Part shown: positions 7,505 to 15,711 of the stretch, in pieces | Layout of the letters: each line of letters starts with the position of its first letter | Numbering within the stretch: position 1 is the first letter of the stretch | Assembly (NCBI RefSeq): GCF_014207955.1 | Contig: NZ_JACHLK010000017.1 | Location: 62,001-126,000, forward strand | From: Acidovorax soli | Lineage (GTDB): Bacteria; Pseudomonadota; Gammaproteobacteria; Burkholderiales; Burkholderiaceae_C | Length of the DNA stretch: 64,000 bases | Direction of reading: 5' to 3' | Translations under genes and position numbers: made by a program | The notes under the pieces: model-generated | The model's database searches: none | The model's input: only the letters and a program-made list of their open reading frames with translations | What the model was told of the DNA's origin: nothing

Positions 7505-9004
7505 TTGTTGTCGTTGAAACGCCGTACCGTGCTGGCCAGTGGCGCCGCCGCAGCCCTGATCCCATTGGCCGTGCCCCAGGCCTTTGCGCAGAAGAAGAAA
7601 GACAGCCTCGTGATCGGCCTCACGCTGGAGCCCACGGGCCTGGACCCGACGGCCAAGGCGGGCGCGGAGATCGCCGAGGTGGTGCTCTACAACATCTTCG
7701 AGACACTCACCAAGATCCAGTCCGACGGCAGCGTCAAGCCCCTGCTGGCCGAGGGCTGGGAGATCTCGCCCGACCTCAAGACCCACACCTTCCGGCTGCG
7801 CAAGAACGCCCGGTTCCACAACGGCGAGCCCTTCAACGCACAGGCCGTGAAGTTCGCCTTCGACCGCGCGGGCGGCGAGAAGAGCACCAACAAGGACCGG
7901 CGCCTGTTCGCCAGCCTGACCACGCGCGTGGTCGATGAGCACACCGTGGTGGTGCTCAGCAAGGACATCGAGCCCGACCTGCTGTTCCTGCTGGGCCAGG
8001 CCACCGCCGTCATCGTCGAGCCCAAGAGCGCGGACACCAACGAAACCAGGCCCGTGGGCACCGGCCCCTACCAGCTCAGTGCATGGAACAAGGGCTCGCT
8101 GATCACGCTGGCCAAGTGGGCGGGCTGGCGCGATGCGGCGGCGGTGCAGATCCCGCGCGTCACCTTCCGCTTCATCTCGGAGCCCGCCGCACAGACCACC
8201 GCACTGCTGGCGGGCGACGTGGATCTGTTCCCCCACGCCTCGGTGTCGCGCACGCTGCCGCAGTTCGAGCGCGACAAGCGCTTCCAGGTGGTGTTCAACG
8301 CCTCGCTGGGCAAGACCATCCTGGCCATCAACAATGCCAGGAAACCGCTGGACGATGTGCGCGTGCGCCGCGCCATTGCCGCGGCCATCGACCGCAAGGC
8401 CGTGATCTCGGCCGCCGCGGACGGCCGGGGCGTGCCCATAGGCAGCCACTACGTGCCCGGCGCGCCCGGCTATGTGGACACCACGGGCGTCAACCCCTTC
8501 GACATCGAGAAAGCCAAGCGCCTGCTGGCCGAGGCCGGCGTGAAGACGCCGCTGGAGCTGAACTTCGTGCTGCCCCCACCGCCCTATGCGCGCCAGGGCG
8601 GCGAGCTGATCGCGGCCCAGCTCGCCAAGATCGGCATCATCGCCAAGATCCAGAACGTGGAATGGGCCCAGTGGATCAGCGGCACCTACGGCCAGAAGAA
8701 CTACGACCTGAGCCTGATCCTGCACGTCGAGCCCTTTGACCTAGTGAACTACACCAAGCCCGAGTACTACTGGGGCTACCAGTCGGCCAAGTTCAACGAG
8801 ATCTTCGAGAAGACCAAGAGCAGCCTGCGCACCGCCGACCGCCAGCGCTACCTGGGCGAGGCCCAGCGCCTGCTGGCCGAAGACGCGGTGAACGCCTACC
8901 TCTACCAGCCGCAGTTCATCACGGTGGCAGCGCGCAACCTGCGCGGGCTGTGGAAGGATGCGCCGATCTTCGCGAACGATCTCTCGGCGCTGTCCTGGGG
9001 ATAA
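7505..9004 (+). CDS. Family 5 (peptide/nickel type) ABC substrate-binding protein
   Basis: Periplasmic binding protein of the DppA/OppA class, about 499 residues. The signal peptide LKRRTVLASGAAAALIPLAVPQAFAQ is clear. Family features are DSLVIGLTLEPTGLDPT, VLYNIFETLTKI, the KFAFDRAGGEKSTN block, PVGTGPYQL and the C-terminal NYTKPEYYWGYQSAKFNEIFE. I chose the TTG at 7505, preceded by AGGA at 7496, because the signal peptide then starts at the N-terminus; an ATG at 7436 would add 23 unlikely residues. No permease or ATPase genes follow. Being divergent from the sulfur run, it could import a sulfur-containing peptide such as glutathione, which is inference only. Confidence 0.85.
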   Translation: MLSLKRRTVLASGAAAALIPLAVPQAFAQKKKDSLVIGLTLEPTGLDPTAKAGAEIAEVVLYNIFETLTKIQSDGSVKPLLAEGWEISPDLKTHTFRLRKNARFHNGEPFNAQAVKFAFDRAGGEKSTNKDRRLFASLTTRVVDEHTVVVLSKDIEPDLLFLLGQATAVIVEPKSADTNETRPVGTGPYQLSAWNKGSLITLAKWAGWRDAAAVQIPRVTFRFISEPAAQTTALLAGDVDLFPHASVSRTLPQFERDKRFQVVFNASLGKTILAINNARKPLDDVRVRRAIAAAIDRKAVISAAADGRGVPIGSHYVPGAPGYVDTTGVNPFDIEKAKRLLAEAGVKTPLELNFVLPPPPYARQGGELIAAQLAKIGIIAKIQNVEWAQWISGTYGQKNYDLSLILHVEPFDLVNYTKPEYYWGYQSAKFNEIFEKTKSSLRTADRQRYLGEAQRLLAEDAVNAYLYQPQFITVAARNLRGLWKDAPIFANDLSALSWG

Positions 9005-9024
9005 AAAAGAGCCGGGCGTGCCGC

Positions 9025-10170
9025 TCAGGCGGCCACCAGGCGGATCAGCGTGATCTCTGAAGGTGCGCCCAGCCGCATCGGTGGCCCCCAGTAGCCGGTG
9101 CCGCGGCTCACGTACACCCACATGCTCTGCAGCCGGTGCAACCCGGCGACAAAAGGGTTCTGCAGCGGCACGAACAGATTCCACGGCCAGAACTGCCCGC
9201 CGTGCGTATGGCCCGACAGCTGCAGCGCAAACCCCGCCTGCGCAGCGGCCGGCGCACTGCGCGGCTGGTGCGCCAGCAGCACGCGCGTGCGCGCCTCGGG
9301 TGGCGCTCCGGCCAGCGCACGCTGCGGGTCGCTGGCCTGGCTGGCATCGAAGTGCCCCGCCGTGAAGTCGGTCACCCCGCCCAGCACCAGGGCATCGCCA
9401 TCGCTCTGCCCCGCCGCCGGGCGCAGCACGGCATGCTCGTTGAGCAGCACGCGCAGCCCCAGGCGGCGCAATTCGGCAATCCATGGCTCCGCACCGGCGT
9501 AGTACTCGTGGTTGCCTGTCACCACAAAGCTGCCGTGGCGCGCCTGCAGGTCGGCCAGCGGTGCAATGTGCTCGCGCAGCTCGGGCACGCTGCCATCTAC
9601 CAGGTCGCCCGTGATGGCGATAGCATCGGCCTTGAGCGCATTCACGCGGTGCACGATGCGCGCGATGTAGCCGCGCCGGATGGTGGGCCCCACATGCAGG
9701 TCGCTGAGCTGCACGATGGTGAAACCCTGCAGCGCCGCCGGCAGCCCGGCCAGGGGCACATCGACGCGCCGCACGCCCGCGGTGCGCCGCGCGTTCCAGT
9801 AGCCCAGCAGGGAGGCCAGCGTGGCCGCGATCACCACCGCGGCCGCACTGTCGGCGCGCGCCGCGCCGCCCTCCTGCAGCCAGCCACCGGCCCAGGCCCC
9901 GGCCAGCACCAGGTCCCGCAGCAGCGTCAGCACAAAGAGCGACGAAAACCAGCCCATGGCCAGCAGGCCCAGCCAGGTCCACGCCGGGCTGGCCGCGCCA
10001 CGGCGGCCCCTGCGGTGCTGGAAGGGCTTGGGCAAGGCGATGGCGCAGACCAAGAGCGCCACGGCCAGCGCAGGCCCGGAGCCCGGCCAGGGAGAGAGCG
10101 CGGGCACCAGGCGCAGGCCGATGTACAGGTGCAGGAGGGTGGTCAGAATGGTCAGCGGGCGCAGCGGCAT
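9025..10170 (-). CDS. Membrane-anchored metallophosphoesterase
   Basis: A 381-residue protein with about four N-terminal transmembrane helices (residues 1-135) and a calcineurin-like metallophosphoesterase domain. The metal-binding motifs appear in order: QLSDLHVGP (D-x-H), ITGDLVDG (GD), VTGNHEYYAG (GNH), LLAHQPR (H) and SGHTHGGQFWP (GHTH). All expected ligands are present, so it should be active. It resembles the YaeI/YkuE group thought to act on lipids such as UDP-diacylglucosamine, but the substrate is unknown. It is convergent with the binding-protein gene, leaving only 20 bp between the stops. Confidence 0.88.
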   Translation of the reverse strand: MPLRPLTILTTLLHLYIGLRLVPALSPWPGSGPALAVALLVCAIALPKPFQHRRGRRGAASPAWTWLGLLAMGWFSSLFVLTLLRDLVLAGAWAGGWLQEGGAARADSAAAVVIAATLASLLGYWNARRTAGVRRVDVPLAGLPAALQGFTIVQLSDLHVGPTIRRGYIARIVHRVNALKADAIAITGDLVDGSVPELREHIAPLADLQARHGSFVVTGNHEYYAGAEPWIAELRRLGLRVLLNEHAVLRPAAGQSDGDALVLGGVTDFTAGHFDASQASDPQRALAGAPPEARTRVLLAHQPRSAPAAAQAGFALQLSGHTHGGQFWPWNLFVPLQNPFVAGLHRLQSMWVYVSRGTGYWGPPMRLGAPSEITLIRLVAA

Positions 10171-10281
10171 GGCAGGCGGAGGTGGCGCGGCGGGGCCGCA
10201 GAAATCTGCAGATGCGGCCACTGCCCTGAATATCCAGCCCCATCGCCAGCGCACAGCCCCTCCCGGTCGCAGGACAGCACA

Positions 10282-10665
10282 CTAGCGTGCCTGCATGCTC
10301 GCCCCTACCGCATGGTCGATCACATAGCGCCATTCGCCAGACGCCTGCCGGCGCACGAGCTCGGCACTGCTGCCGCTGGCCAGCACGCTGCCATCGTCAC
10401 CCACCAGCGACCAGGCGGCGCGCAGCAGGGCCAGCTCACCGGCCACCAGGCAAAAGAGGTTGCGGGACTCCATGGTGCCGGGCAGCGCGAGCAGTGCGCC
10501 CAACGCGCCGGCAATCTGCGCCCTGCCCGCCAAGGTGGCGCCCGAGGCATCGGCACACAGCAGCGCCTGGTCCTCGTACAGTGCCAGCAGGCGGTCGATA
10601 TTGCGGCTGTTGAATGCCCTGGCAAAGGCGGTGTTCATTGCTGCGGGCTCGGTGACTTGGTACAT
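10282..10665 (-). CDS. SnoaL/NTF2-like protein
   Basis: A 127-residue protein with the cone-shaped NTF2/SnoaL-like fold. Visible are NTAFARAFNSRNIDRLLALYEDQALLC, then a hydrophobic strand region and a C-terminal WRYVIDHAVGAS. The length is right for the DUF4440/SnoaL group, which covers small isomerases, hydrolases and proteins of unknown role. The ATG at 10665 is used. It is divergent from an HxlR regulator with 99 bp between them, the classic arrangement for an HxlR-controlled single gene. No catalytic residue can be assigned. Confidence 0.75.
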   Translation of the reverse strand: MYQVTEPAAMNTAFARAFNSRNIDRLLALYEDQALLCADASGATLAGRAQIAGALGALLALPGTMESRNLFCLVAGELALLRAAWSLVGDDGSVLASGSSAELVRRQASGEWRYVIDHAVGASMQAR

Positions 10666-10764
10666 GATGACAATCCCATCGTGGAAGAAAAGTGGCTGAG
10701 GCTGGCAGTGGAGCAGCCCGGCCCAGAGCTTTCCAAATGGATACCTCCAACATCCTCCACCTCC

Positions 10765-11166
10765 ATGCAGCCATCGACCGCCAGAGCCCGCACTGCCAGT
10801 AGCCGCCACCACAAAGACCAGCCCGCCCCCGTGCGGCCAGAACGCTGCCCGGTGGAAGATTGGCTGGGCTTTCTGGGCCACCGCTGGAACGCCCTGCTGC
10901 TGTGGCACCTGCAGGAACGGCCGCTGCAGCACCAGGACCTGCTGGCCGCCCTGCCCGGTATCACCGCCAAGGTGCTGGGCGAGCGCCTGAAGGCGCTGCA
11001 GGAACGCGGGCTGGTGCAGCGCGAGGAGTTCGCGACCTTTCCGCGCACAGTGGCCTACCACCTCATGCCGCAGGGCCGGCAGGTGGTGGGCATCCTGGAC
11101 CAGTTCGAGCAGTTGGCCAGCCGGCATGAAGGCCCCGCCGGGCCCTTGGGTCACCGGTTTGGGTGA
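10765..11166 (+). CDS. HxlR-family transcriptional regulator
   Basis: Winged helix-turn-helix regulator of 133 residues. The core RCPVEDWLGFLGHRWNALLLWHLQE is the HxlR signature, followed by the recognition helix area ITAKVLGERLKALQERGLVQRE and the wing RTVAYHLMPQGR. The conserved Cys near residue 33 is the residue used for sensing electrophiles in several relatives such as YodB and HypR. The ATG at 10765 gives a somewhat long basic N-terminus. It probably controls the divergent SnoaL-like gene and perhaps itself. Confidence 0.85.
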   Translation: MQPSTARARTASSRHHKDQPAPVRPERCPVEDWLGFLGHRWNALLLWHLQERPLQHQDLLAALPGITAKVLGERLKALQERGLVQREEFATFPRTVAYHLMPQGRQVVGILDQFEQLASRHEGPAGPLGHRFG

Positions 11167-11254
11167 GCCGAAAGCCCCCGCAGAGAGCATTCAACCCGAT
11201 TACATTCAGTCACCCCCTTGGATTGGCGCCTTGGCGGAATGAACAGGAGACCCC

Positions 11255-11812
11255 GTGCCTTTGCTGAAACTGTCCTGCGTGAACTGTTTGGCCCCGCTGG
11301 AGATCGGGGAGGATCTTGAACGCTTCACGTGCAGCTACTGCGGCACCGCGCAGATCGTCGAGCGCTCTGCCGGGGTCATAGCGACACGGAAGATCGAGAC
11401 CGCCCTCAAGGCCGTACAGCGCGGAACGGACCGCACGGCGGCGGAACTGGCCGTTCCGCGCCTGACCCGGGAACTCGCCGAGGCGCAATCGGCCAGGGCG
11501 GACATCCTGGCGACGGCAAGAAAGAGTGGGGAACGCGCCATGCGCGCCCGCCGCAAGGCCGCGCTGATCACCTTCTGCGTGATGTTCTTTGTCGGCCCGC
11601 TGGCCATTGCCGGCATGGGTGCCTCCATGGGCACCTTTCTCGCACTCCTGTGGACCGTGGCCCTCATTGCAGTTCCGGTCTGGGTCTACAACAACTACCA
11701 ACTTCCAGCGGACAAGGTCCTCGATGCCACAGCGGCGATCGACGCGCGCATCGCCCATCTGGAGGAGCACCTGCGGGCCAACCGGTCCATCCTCGACACC
11801 TTGCCGGTGTGA
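11255..11812 (+). CDS. Zinc-ribbon membrane protein of unknown function
   Basis: A 185-residue protein that starts with a zinc ribbon (CVNC at about residues 8-11 and CSYC at 26-29), continues with a charged helical segment likely to form a coiled coil (residues 45-95), then two transmembrane helices (about 103-125 and 128-147) and a short helical tail. GTG at 11255 follows a good ribosome site (AGGAGA). I do not recognise a family; the plan resembles small stress or quality-control membrane proteins. It is a single gene between an HxlR regulator and the convergent ammonia-lyase. Confidence 0.7.
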   Translation: MPLLKLSCVNCLAPLEIGEDLERFTCSYCGTAQIVERSAGVIATRKIETALKAVQRGTDRTAAELAVPRLTRELAEAQSARADILATARKSGERAMRARRKAALITFCVMFFVGPLAIAGMGASMGTFLALLWTVALIAVPVWVYNNYQLPADKVLDATAAIDARIAHLEEHLRANRSILDTLPV

Positions 11813-11918
11813 GCCCTGGCCCGGCCGCTGGGAAATAGTTTCGGACGCAGCGGCCAAGGCATTCTTTGCTCGCTCCGCGCCGTGAGAGCGTGCAGGCAAC
11901 TGCGCAGGCAGCCACCGA

Positions 11919-13463
11919 TCAGGCGCTGTAGACCTCCCACCTGCCTGTGCGCAGGCCGTGAATCAGTTCCTGCAATTCCCTGTCCAGTGCCCGATCTTCC
12001 ACGACCAGTGGAATTGCCCTTGAGAGCTCGTCCAGGAAATTCCTGAGGGGGGCTGGCAGCGGGAGCTCGCTGATCCGCAGGCGCAGCTCCAGCGCTTGCC
12101 GCGCAGCAATGAGCATGCCGGCAGCGACCTGCTCGGTCAGCTCCAGCACCCGCAGCGCGTCGCGTGCGGCGATGGTTCCCATGCTGACCTTGTCCTGGTT
12201 GTGGCATTCGGTGGATCGCGAGAAGACGGAAGCCGGCATGGTTTGCTTCAAGGCCTCCGCGGTCCAGGCCGACACGCTGATCTGAAGGGCCTTCAGGCCA
12301 TGGTTGATGGCAGCGCGGGGACCGGTGGAGCCCGACAGATTGGACGGCAGCCCATGGTTGTAGCGCTGGTCGACCAGCAGTGCCAACTGCCGGTCCATGA
12401 GGTCCGCCAGATTGGCGACCGCATTTTTCAGGGTATCCATCGCCAGCGCGATGTGTCCTCCATAGAAGTGCCCACCATGGAGCACCCGTTCGCCCTCCGG
12501 GTCGATCAAGGGGTTGTCATTGGCGCTGTTGAGTTCGTTCTCGATCAACTGGCGAAGAAAGGGCAATGCATCGCCCAGCACGCCGATCACGTGGGGCGCG
12601 CAGCGCAACGAGTAGCGGTCCTGCAGGCGCAGTTCATTCCTTGCCGGTTTTTCGGACATCAGGTCTTCCCTGATGCGCCTGGCCGCCAGCTGCGGGCCGG
12701 CATGCGGCTTGGCCTGGAACAGCTTCTCATCAAAGTGGTGTGCATTGCCATCGCTGGCCCACACATTGCACGCGGTCAATCGGGTGCTCAGGCGCTCCAG
12801 GCTTTGCGCGCGCAACCACGCGATGCAGGCCAGGCCCGTCATCACCGAGGTCCCGTTCATCAGGGCCAGTGCCTCCTTGGGGCGCAGCCGCAAGGGCTTG
12901 AGCCCGATGGCCTTCAACGCCTCTGCGGCGGACGTCTTCGCCCCCTGGTACCAAACCTCACGCTCTCCGCACAACACAGCCGCCACATACGACAGGGGTG
13001 TCAGGTCCCCGCTGGCGCCCACCGACCCTTCCGAGGGAATCAGAGGCAATACATCGTGGACCAGGAGCTGCTCCAGTTGCACCAGCAACTCCCAGCTCAC
13101 GCCAGAGACGCCCTGGCACAGCGAATTGAGCCGCGCCACCAGGATGGCCCTCGTCTCCTCTGGCGTGAAGAGCCGGCCGGCGCCAATGCCATGGTAGGTA
13201 TAGAGATGGTGGGGCAGTTCCGCAATCAGGTCCGACGGAATCTGCACCGTGCAGGAATCGCCGTAGCCGGTGGTGACCCCATAGACCACCCCGTCTTCCA
13301 GCAGCAGGCGATCAAGGAACTGGGCGCCTGCATCGATCCGCTGGCGAAATGCCTCCGAAGGACCGAGCGATGCACGCCGCCTGCCGGTAGCGATGTCGAC
13401 AACTTCCTCGATCGTGAGCCTGCTTCCGTCCAGGATGACGGTGGTGGTTGATTTTGTTTGCAT
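11919..13463 (-). CDS. MIO-type aromatic amino acid ammonia-lyase (HAL/PAL/TAL family)
   Basis: A 514-residue lyase of the histidine/phenylalanine/tyrosine ammonia-lyase family, which removes ammonia through a self-made MIO group. The MIO triad Ala150-Ser151-Gly152 lies in SEGSVGASGDLTPLSY, the catalytic loop Tyr61 in VYGVTTGYGDS, and NGTSVMTG, NSANDNP and EALKQTMPAS are all present. The specificity position reads YTYHG instead of the SH of histidine ammonia-lyases. No hutU/I/G genes are near. It may therefore make a cinnamate or coumarate, or be an aminomutase. ATG at 13463 is used; the longer upstream frame only runs into a dispersed repeat. Confidence 0.82.
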   Translation of the reverse strand: MQTKSTTTVILDGSRLTIEEVVDIATGRRRASLGPSEAFRQRIDAGAQFLDRLLLEDGVVYGVTTGYGDSCTVQIPSDLIAELPHHLYTYHGIGAGRLFTPEETRAILVARLNSLCQGVSGVSWELLVQLEQLLVHDVLPLIPSEGSVGASGDLTPLSYVAAVLCGEREVWYQGAKTSAAEALKAIGLKPLRLRPKEALALMNGTSVMTGLACIAWLRAQSLERLSTRLTACNVWASDGNAHHFDEKLFQAKPHAGPQLAARRIREDLMSEKPARNELRLQDRYSLRCAPHVIGVLGDALPFLRQLIENELNSANDNPLIDPEGERVLHGGHFYGGHIALAMDTLKNAVANLADLMDRQLALLVDQRYNHGLPSNLSGSTGPRAAINHGLKALQISVSAWTAEALKQTMPASVFSRSTECHNQDKVSMGTIAARDALRVLELTEQVAAGMLIAARQALELRLRISELPLPAPLRNFLDELSRAIPLVVEDRALDRELQELIHGLRTGRWEVYSA

Positions 13464-13473
13464 GGCCAAGTCT

Positions 13474-13594
13474 AGGGCCTGTTCACACCCATTTCGGGGA
13501 TCGCGTTGCACGGCCTGGGGGCTGGATGCAAGGCGCCCGTGCGCAGCAAGGTGTGCACCTTGCAAGCGCGGGCTACGCCGCAGACAGTCCCCAG
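13474..13594. repeat. Dispersed hairpin repeat, copy A
   Basis: About 120 bp that also occurs, clearly related, at 43451-43578 in the same orientation. Both begin AGGGCCTGTTCACACCCAT and continue with TCGGGGATCGC. The middle folds into a hairpin; here GCAAGGTG/CACCTTGC (13546-13563) is the perfect core of a longer imperfect stem bounded by CCCG and CGGG. This copy begins 10 bp in front of the ammonia-lyase start codon, so it lies in that gene's leader or promoter. Confidence 0.7.
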
Positions 13595-13653
13595 GCCGCT
13601 CAGCCCGAAGCGAAGGCCCGTGCCGCCGCACCAGGCACAACGCGGCGCAGAAA

Positions 13654-13678
13654 CAAAAAAGCCACCCAAAGGTGGCTG
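13654..13678 (-). terminator. Rho-independent terminator after tRNA-Val
   Basis: On the minus strand the sequence reads AGCCACC-TTTG-GGTGGCT followed by five or more T residues, a compact GC-rich stem with a U-run. It lies about 85 bp past the 3' end of tRNA-Val and would end that transcript before the ammonia-lyase gene. Confidence 0.8.
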
Positions 13679-13761
13679 TTTGCTTTTTGCAAAGACTGCC
13701 TGCTTGCAGGCTTCTCCAAGATTCCGTTGATTTCTGAAGCTGGTCTCTTCAGAAGGAACCT

Positions 13762-13838
13762 TGGTAGGCGCGATTGGACTCGAACCAACGACCCCCACCA
13801 TGTCAAGGTGGTGCTCTAACCAGCTGAGCTACGCGCCT
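13762..13838 (-). tRNA. tRNA-Val (anticodon GAC)
   Basis: A 77-nt tRNA with encoded CCA. On the minus strand the acceptor arms AGGCGCG/CGCGCCT pair fully, the D-arm contains GCTCAGCTGGTTAGAGC, the anticodon stem CCACC/GGTGG encloses TTGACAT with anticodon GAC, and the T-arm has GGTTCGAGTCC. It reads GUC/GUU codons. A -10 element lies 24 bp upstream and a terminator downstream, so it is a single-gene unit. Confidence 0.96.
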
Positions 13839-13861
13839 GTGTTGTTCTGTTCAAGACCACG

Positions 13862-13867
13862 ATTATA
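13862..13867 (-). promoter_or_regulatory. -10 box of tRNA-Val promoter
   Basis: TATAAT on the minus strand, 24 bp upstream of the tRNA 5' end, in an AT-rich patch. The -35 region is poor (TCAGAG-like at 17 bp), as is common for tRNA promoters with other activating elements. Confidence 0.55.
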
Positions 13868-13959
13868 TACACAAAAATTGCACCTCTGACCAAGTTGCAG
13901 CAAAAGATGCAAAAAGATGGCCCGCAGCCCCTGCCGCCCTGCGCGCCGGCAAGCGGGCA

Positions 13960-14634
13960 TCACACCTCGACGGTGCAGTTGGCCCGCTGGAGCGCCGCGT
14001 CGATCCACGCATTGTCCTGCGTTCCATCGGCGATCTCGGCCACCATCACGGCTTCGATCTTCTGCTTTTGGTGCGCGGCGGCCAGCAGTTGCTCAGCCTG
14101 GCCATAGGGCACGCACAGCAAACCGTCGTCGTCGCCGATGACCAGGTCGCCGGGCTCGATGACCATGCCGTCGATGGCGATGGGCACGTTGATCTCGCCG
14201 GGTCCATCCTTGTAAGGGCCGCGGTGGGTGACGCCGGCGGCGAACACGGGGAAGCTGTCCTTGCGGATCACGGCGCTGTCGCGGATGGCACCGTTGATGA
14301 CGATGCCACCAAAACCCTTGAGCTTGGCCTCGCCCACCATGATCTCGCCGATGAGGGCGTTGGTGAGGTCGCCACCCGCGTCCACCACGATCACGTCGCC
14401 GGGCTGGGCCAGCTTCAAGGCTTTGTGGATGAGCAGGTTGTCGCCCGGGCGGGTCTTGATGGTGAAGGCCGGGCCGGCCATGGCAGTGCCGTCGTGCATG
14501 GGGCGCAGGCGGGCGCCGCCGGCGGTCATGCGCGACATGCAGTCGCTGACGTTGGCCACGGGCACGCCGAGGAATTGCCGGGCCAGAGCGAGGCTCACGG
14601 CGCGTTGTCGTTTCAAAATTTGGCAGCCGATCAT
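13960..14634 (-). CDS. RraA-like aldolase (4-hydroxy-4-methyl-2-oxoglutarate aldolase family)
   Basis: A 224-residue protein of the RraA/HMG-CHA aldolase family, class II aldolases that split 4-carboxy-4-hydroxy-2-oxoadipate type acids to pyruvate and an oxo acid. The metal and substrate site is visible as GFGGIVINGAIRDSAVI, with the conserved Arg-Asp pair, after GDVIVVDAGGDLTNALIGEIM. True RraA (the RNase E inhibitor) is shorter and lacks this catabolic context. ATG at 14634 begins MIGCQI. It is the last gene of a minus-strand run with a Bug binding protein and a dehydrogenase, 38 bp after the former. Confidence 0.78.
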   Translation of the reverse strand: MIGCQILKRQRAVSLALARQFLGVPVANVSDCMSRMTAGGARLRPMHDGTAMAGPAFTIKTRPGDNLLIHKALKLAQPGDVIVVDAGGDLTNALIGEIMVGEAKLKGFGGIVINGAIRDSAVIRKDSFPVFAAGVTHRGPYKDGPGEINVPIAIDGMVIEPGDLVIGDDDGLLCVPYGQAEQLLAAAHQKQKIEAVMVAEIADGTQDNAWIDAALQRANCTVEV

Positions 14635-14672
14635 GGTGCGTCTCTCAAGAATGGGGATACAAAGGGAATCGT

Positions 14673-15665
14673 TCAGTCGAGCGTGGTGCCCGAGCTTTTG
14701 ACAATGGGGGCCAGGCGAGCGCGGTCGCTGGCATAGAGCCTGGCCATGTCTTCCGGCGTGCCGGTAATGAGTTCCGCGCCGGAGTCGACGATCTTCTTGG
14801 CCGTTTCGGGGGCGTTGACCACCTTGTTGATGGCTTCGTTGAGCTGCTTGACGATGGCGTCGGGCGTGCCGGCCGGGGCCATCACGCCCCATACGCTAGC
14901 CAGCTCCACGCCCTTGATGCCGGACTCGGTGTAGGTGGGCACGTCGGGCAGCAGCTTGGAGCGGCGCGCCGTGGTCACGCCGATGGCGCGCACCTTGCCC
15001 GACTGGATGTGCGACAGCAGCGTGGGGATGGAGCCCATGTACATGTCGATGCGCCCGCCCAGCAGGTCGGGCATGGCCTGCGCCATGCCGCGGAACGGCA
15101 CATGCGTGAACTTGATGTTGGAGCTTTTCTGCCAGGCCTCGCTGATGATGTGCGAGATGGTGCCCGTGCCCGGCGTGGCAAAGCTCAGGCGGCCGGGGTC
15201 CTTCTTCGCGGCCTGGATGATGTCGTCCAGCGTCTTGTACGGCGAGTCGGCATTCACCACCAGCACGGCCGGGCCGGCGGCCACCAGGGCTACCGCACGC
15301 AGGTCCTTGTCGGGGTTGTAGGTAAGCTTGGAGTACAGCAGCGGGTTGAGCACCACGTTGTCGGTCTGCGCCATCACCAGGGTCAGGCCGTCGGCAGGGG
15401 CCTTGGCCGTCTGGTCCAGCGCCAGGTTGCCGCCAGCACCGGGCTTGTTCTCCACCACGATGGCCCAGCCGTTTGCGTCGGTCAGCTTGGTGCTGACCAG
15501 CCGGGTGAGGTTATCGGTGCCGCCGCCGGCCGGGAACGGCACGATGAACTTGATGGGCCGTTGCGGGTAGTTGCCCTGGGCACGGGCCGGGACGATGGTG
15601 GCCGTGGCGGCAGCTACTGCCAGCAGGCCACCGAGGGCCAGGGTGCGTCGGGTCAGGGTCATCAT
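14673..15665 (-). CDS. Bug-family (TctC) solute-binding protein
   Basis: Periplasmic binding protein of the Bug family, 330 residues, greatly expanded in Burkholderiales and usually specific for carboxylates. A signal peptide (LTRRTLALGGLLAVAAATATIVPARAQ) precedes the hallmark YPQRPIKFIVPFPAGGGTDNLTR, then VVENKPGAGGNLA, and FTHVPFRGMAQAMPDLLGGRIDMY. Two ATG codons sit side by side at 15665 and 15662. No TctA/TctB membrane genes are nearby, as is normal for Bug orphans. It sits between a dehydrogenase and an RraA-type aldolase, suggesting it captures the acid they degrade. Confidence 0.88.
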   Translation of the reverse strand: MMTLTRRTLALGGLLAVAAATATIVPARAQGNYPQRPIKFIVPFPAGGGTDNLTRLVSTKLTDANGWAIVVENKPGAGGNLALDQTAKAPADGLTLVMAQTDNVVLNPLLYSKLTYNPDKDLRAVALVAAGPAVLVVNADSPYKTLDDIIQAAKKDPGRLSFATPGTGTISHIISEAWQKSSNIKFTHVPFRGMAQAMPDLLGGRIDMYMGSIPTLLSHIQSGKVRAIGVTTARRSKLLPDVPTYTESGIKGVELASVWGVMAPAGTPDAIVKQLNEAINKVVNAPETAKKIVDSGAELITGTPEDMARLYASDRARLAPIVKSSGTTLD

Positions 15666-15711
15666 TGCAGGTGTCTCCAGTAGGTTGGTATTCGGGTAGC
15701 TCCGTGGTCGG

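Noticed and set aside
5050..7938. Long plus-strand open frame across the sulfur genes
   Set aside because: Antisense to FMN reductase and SfnB-like genes; no start context and no domain.
11919..13463. Naming the ammonia-lyase hutH
   Set aside because: No other hut genes and a YH rather than SH specificity pair.
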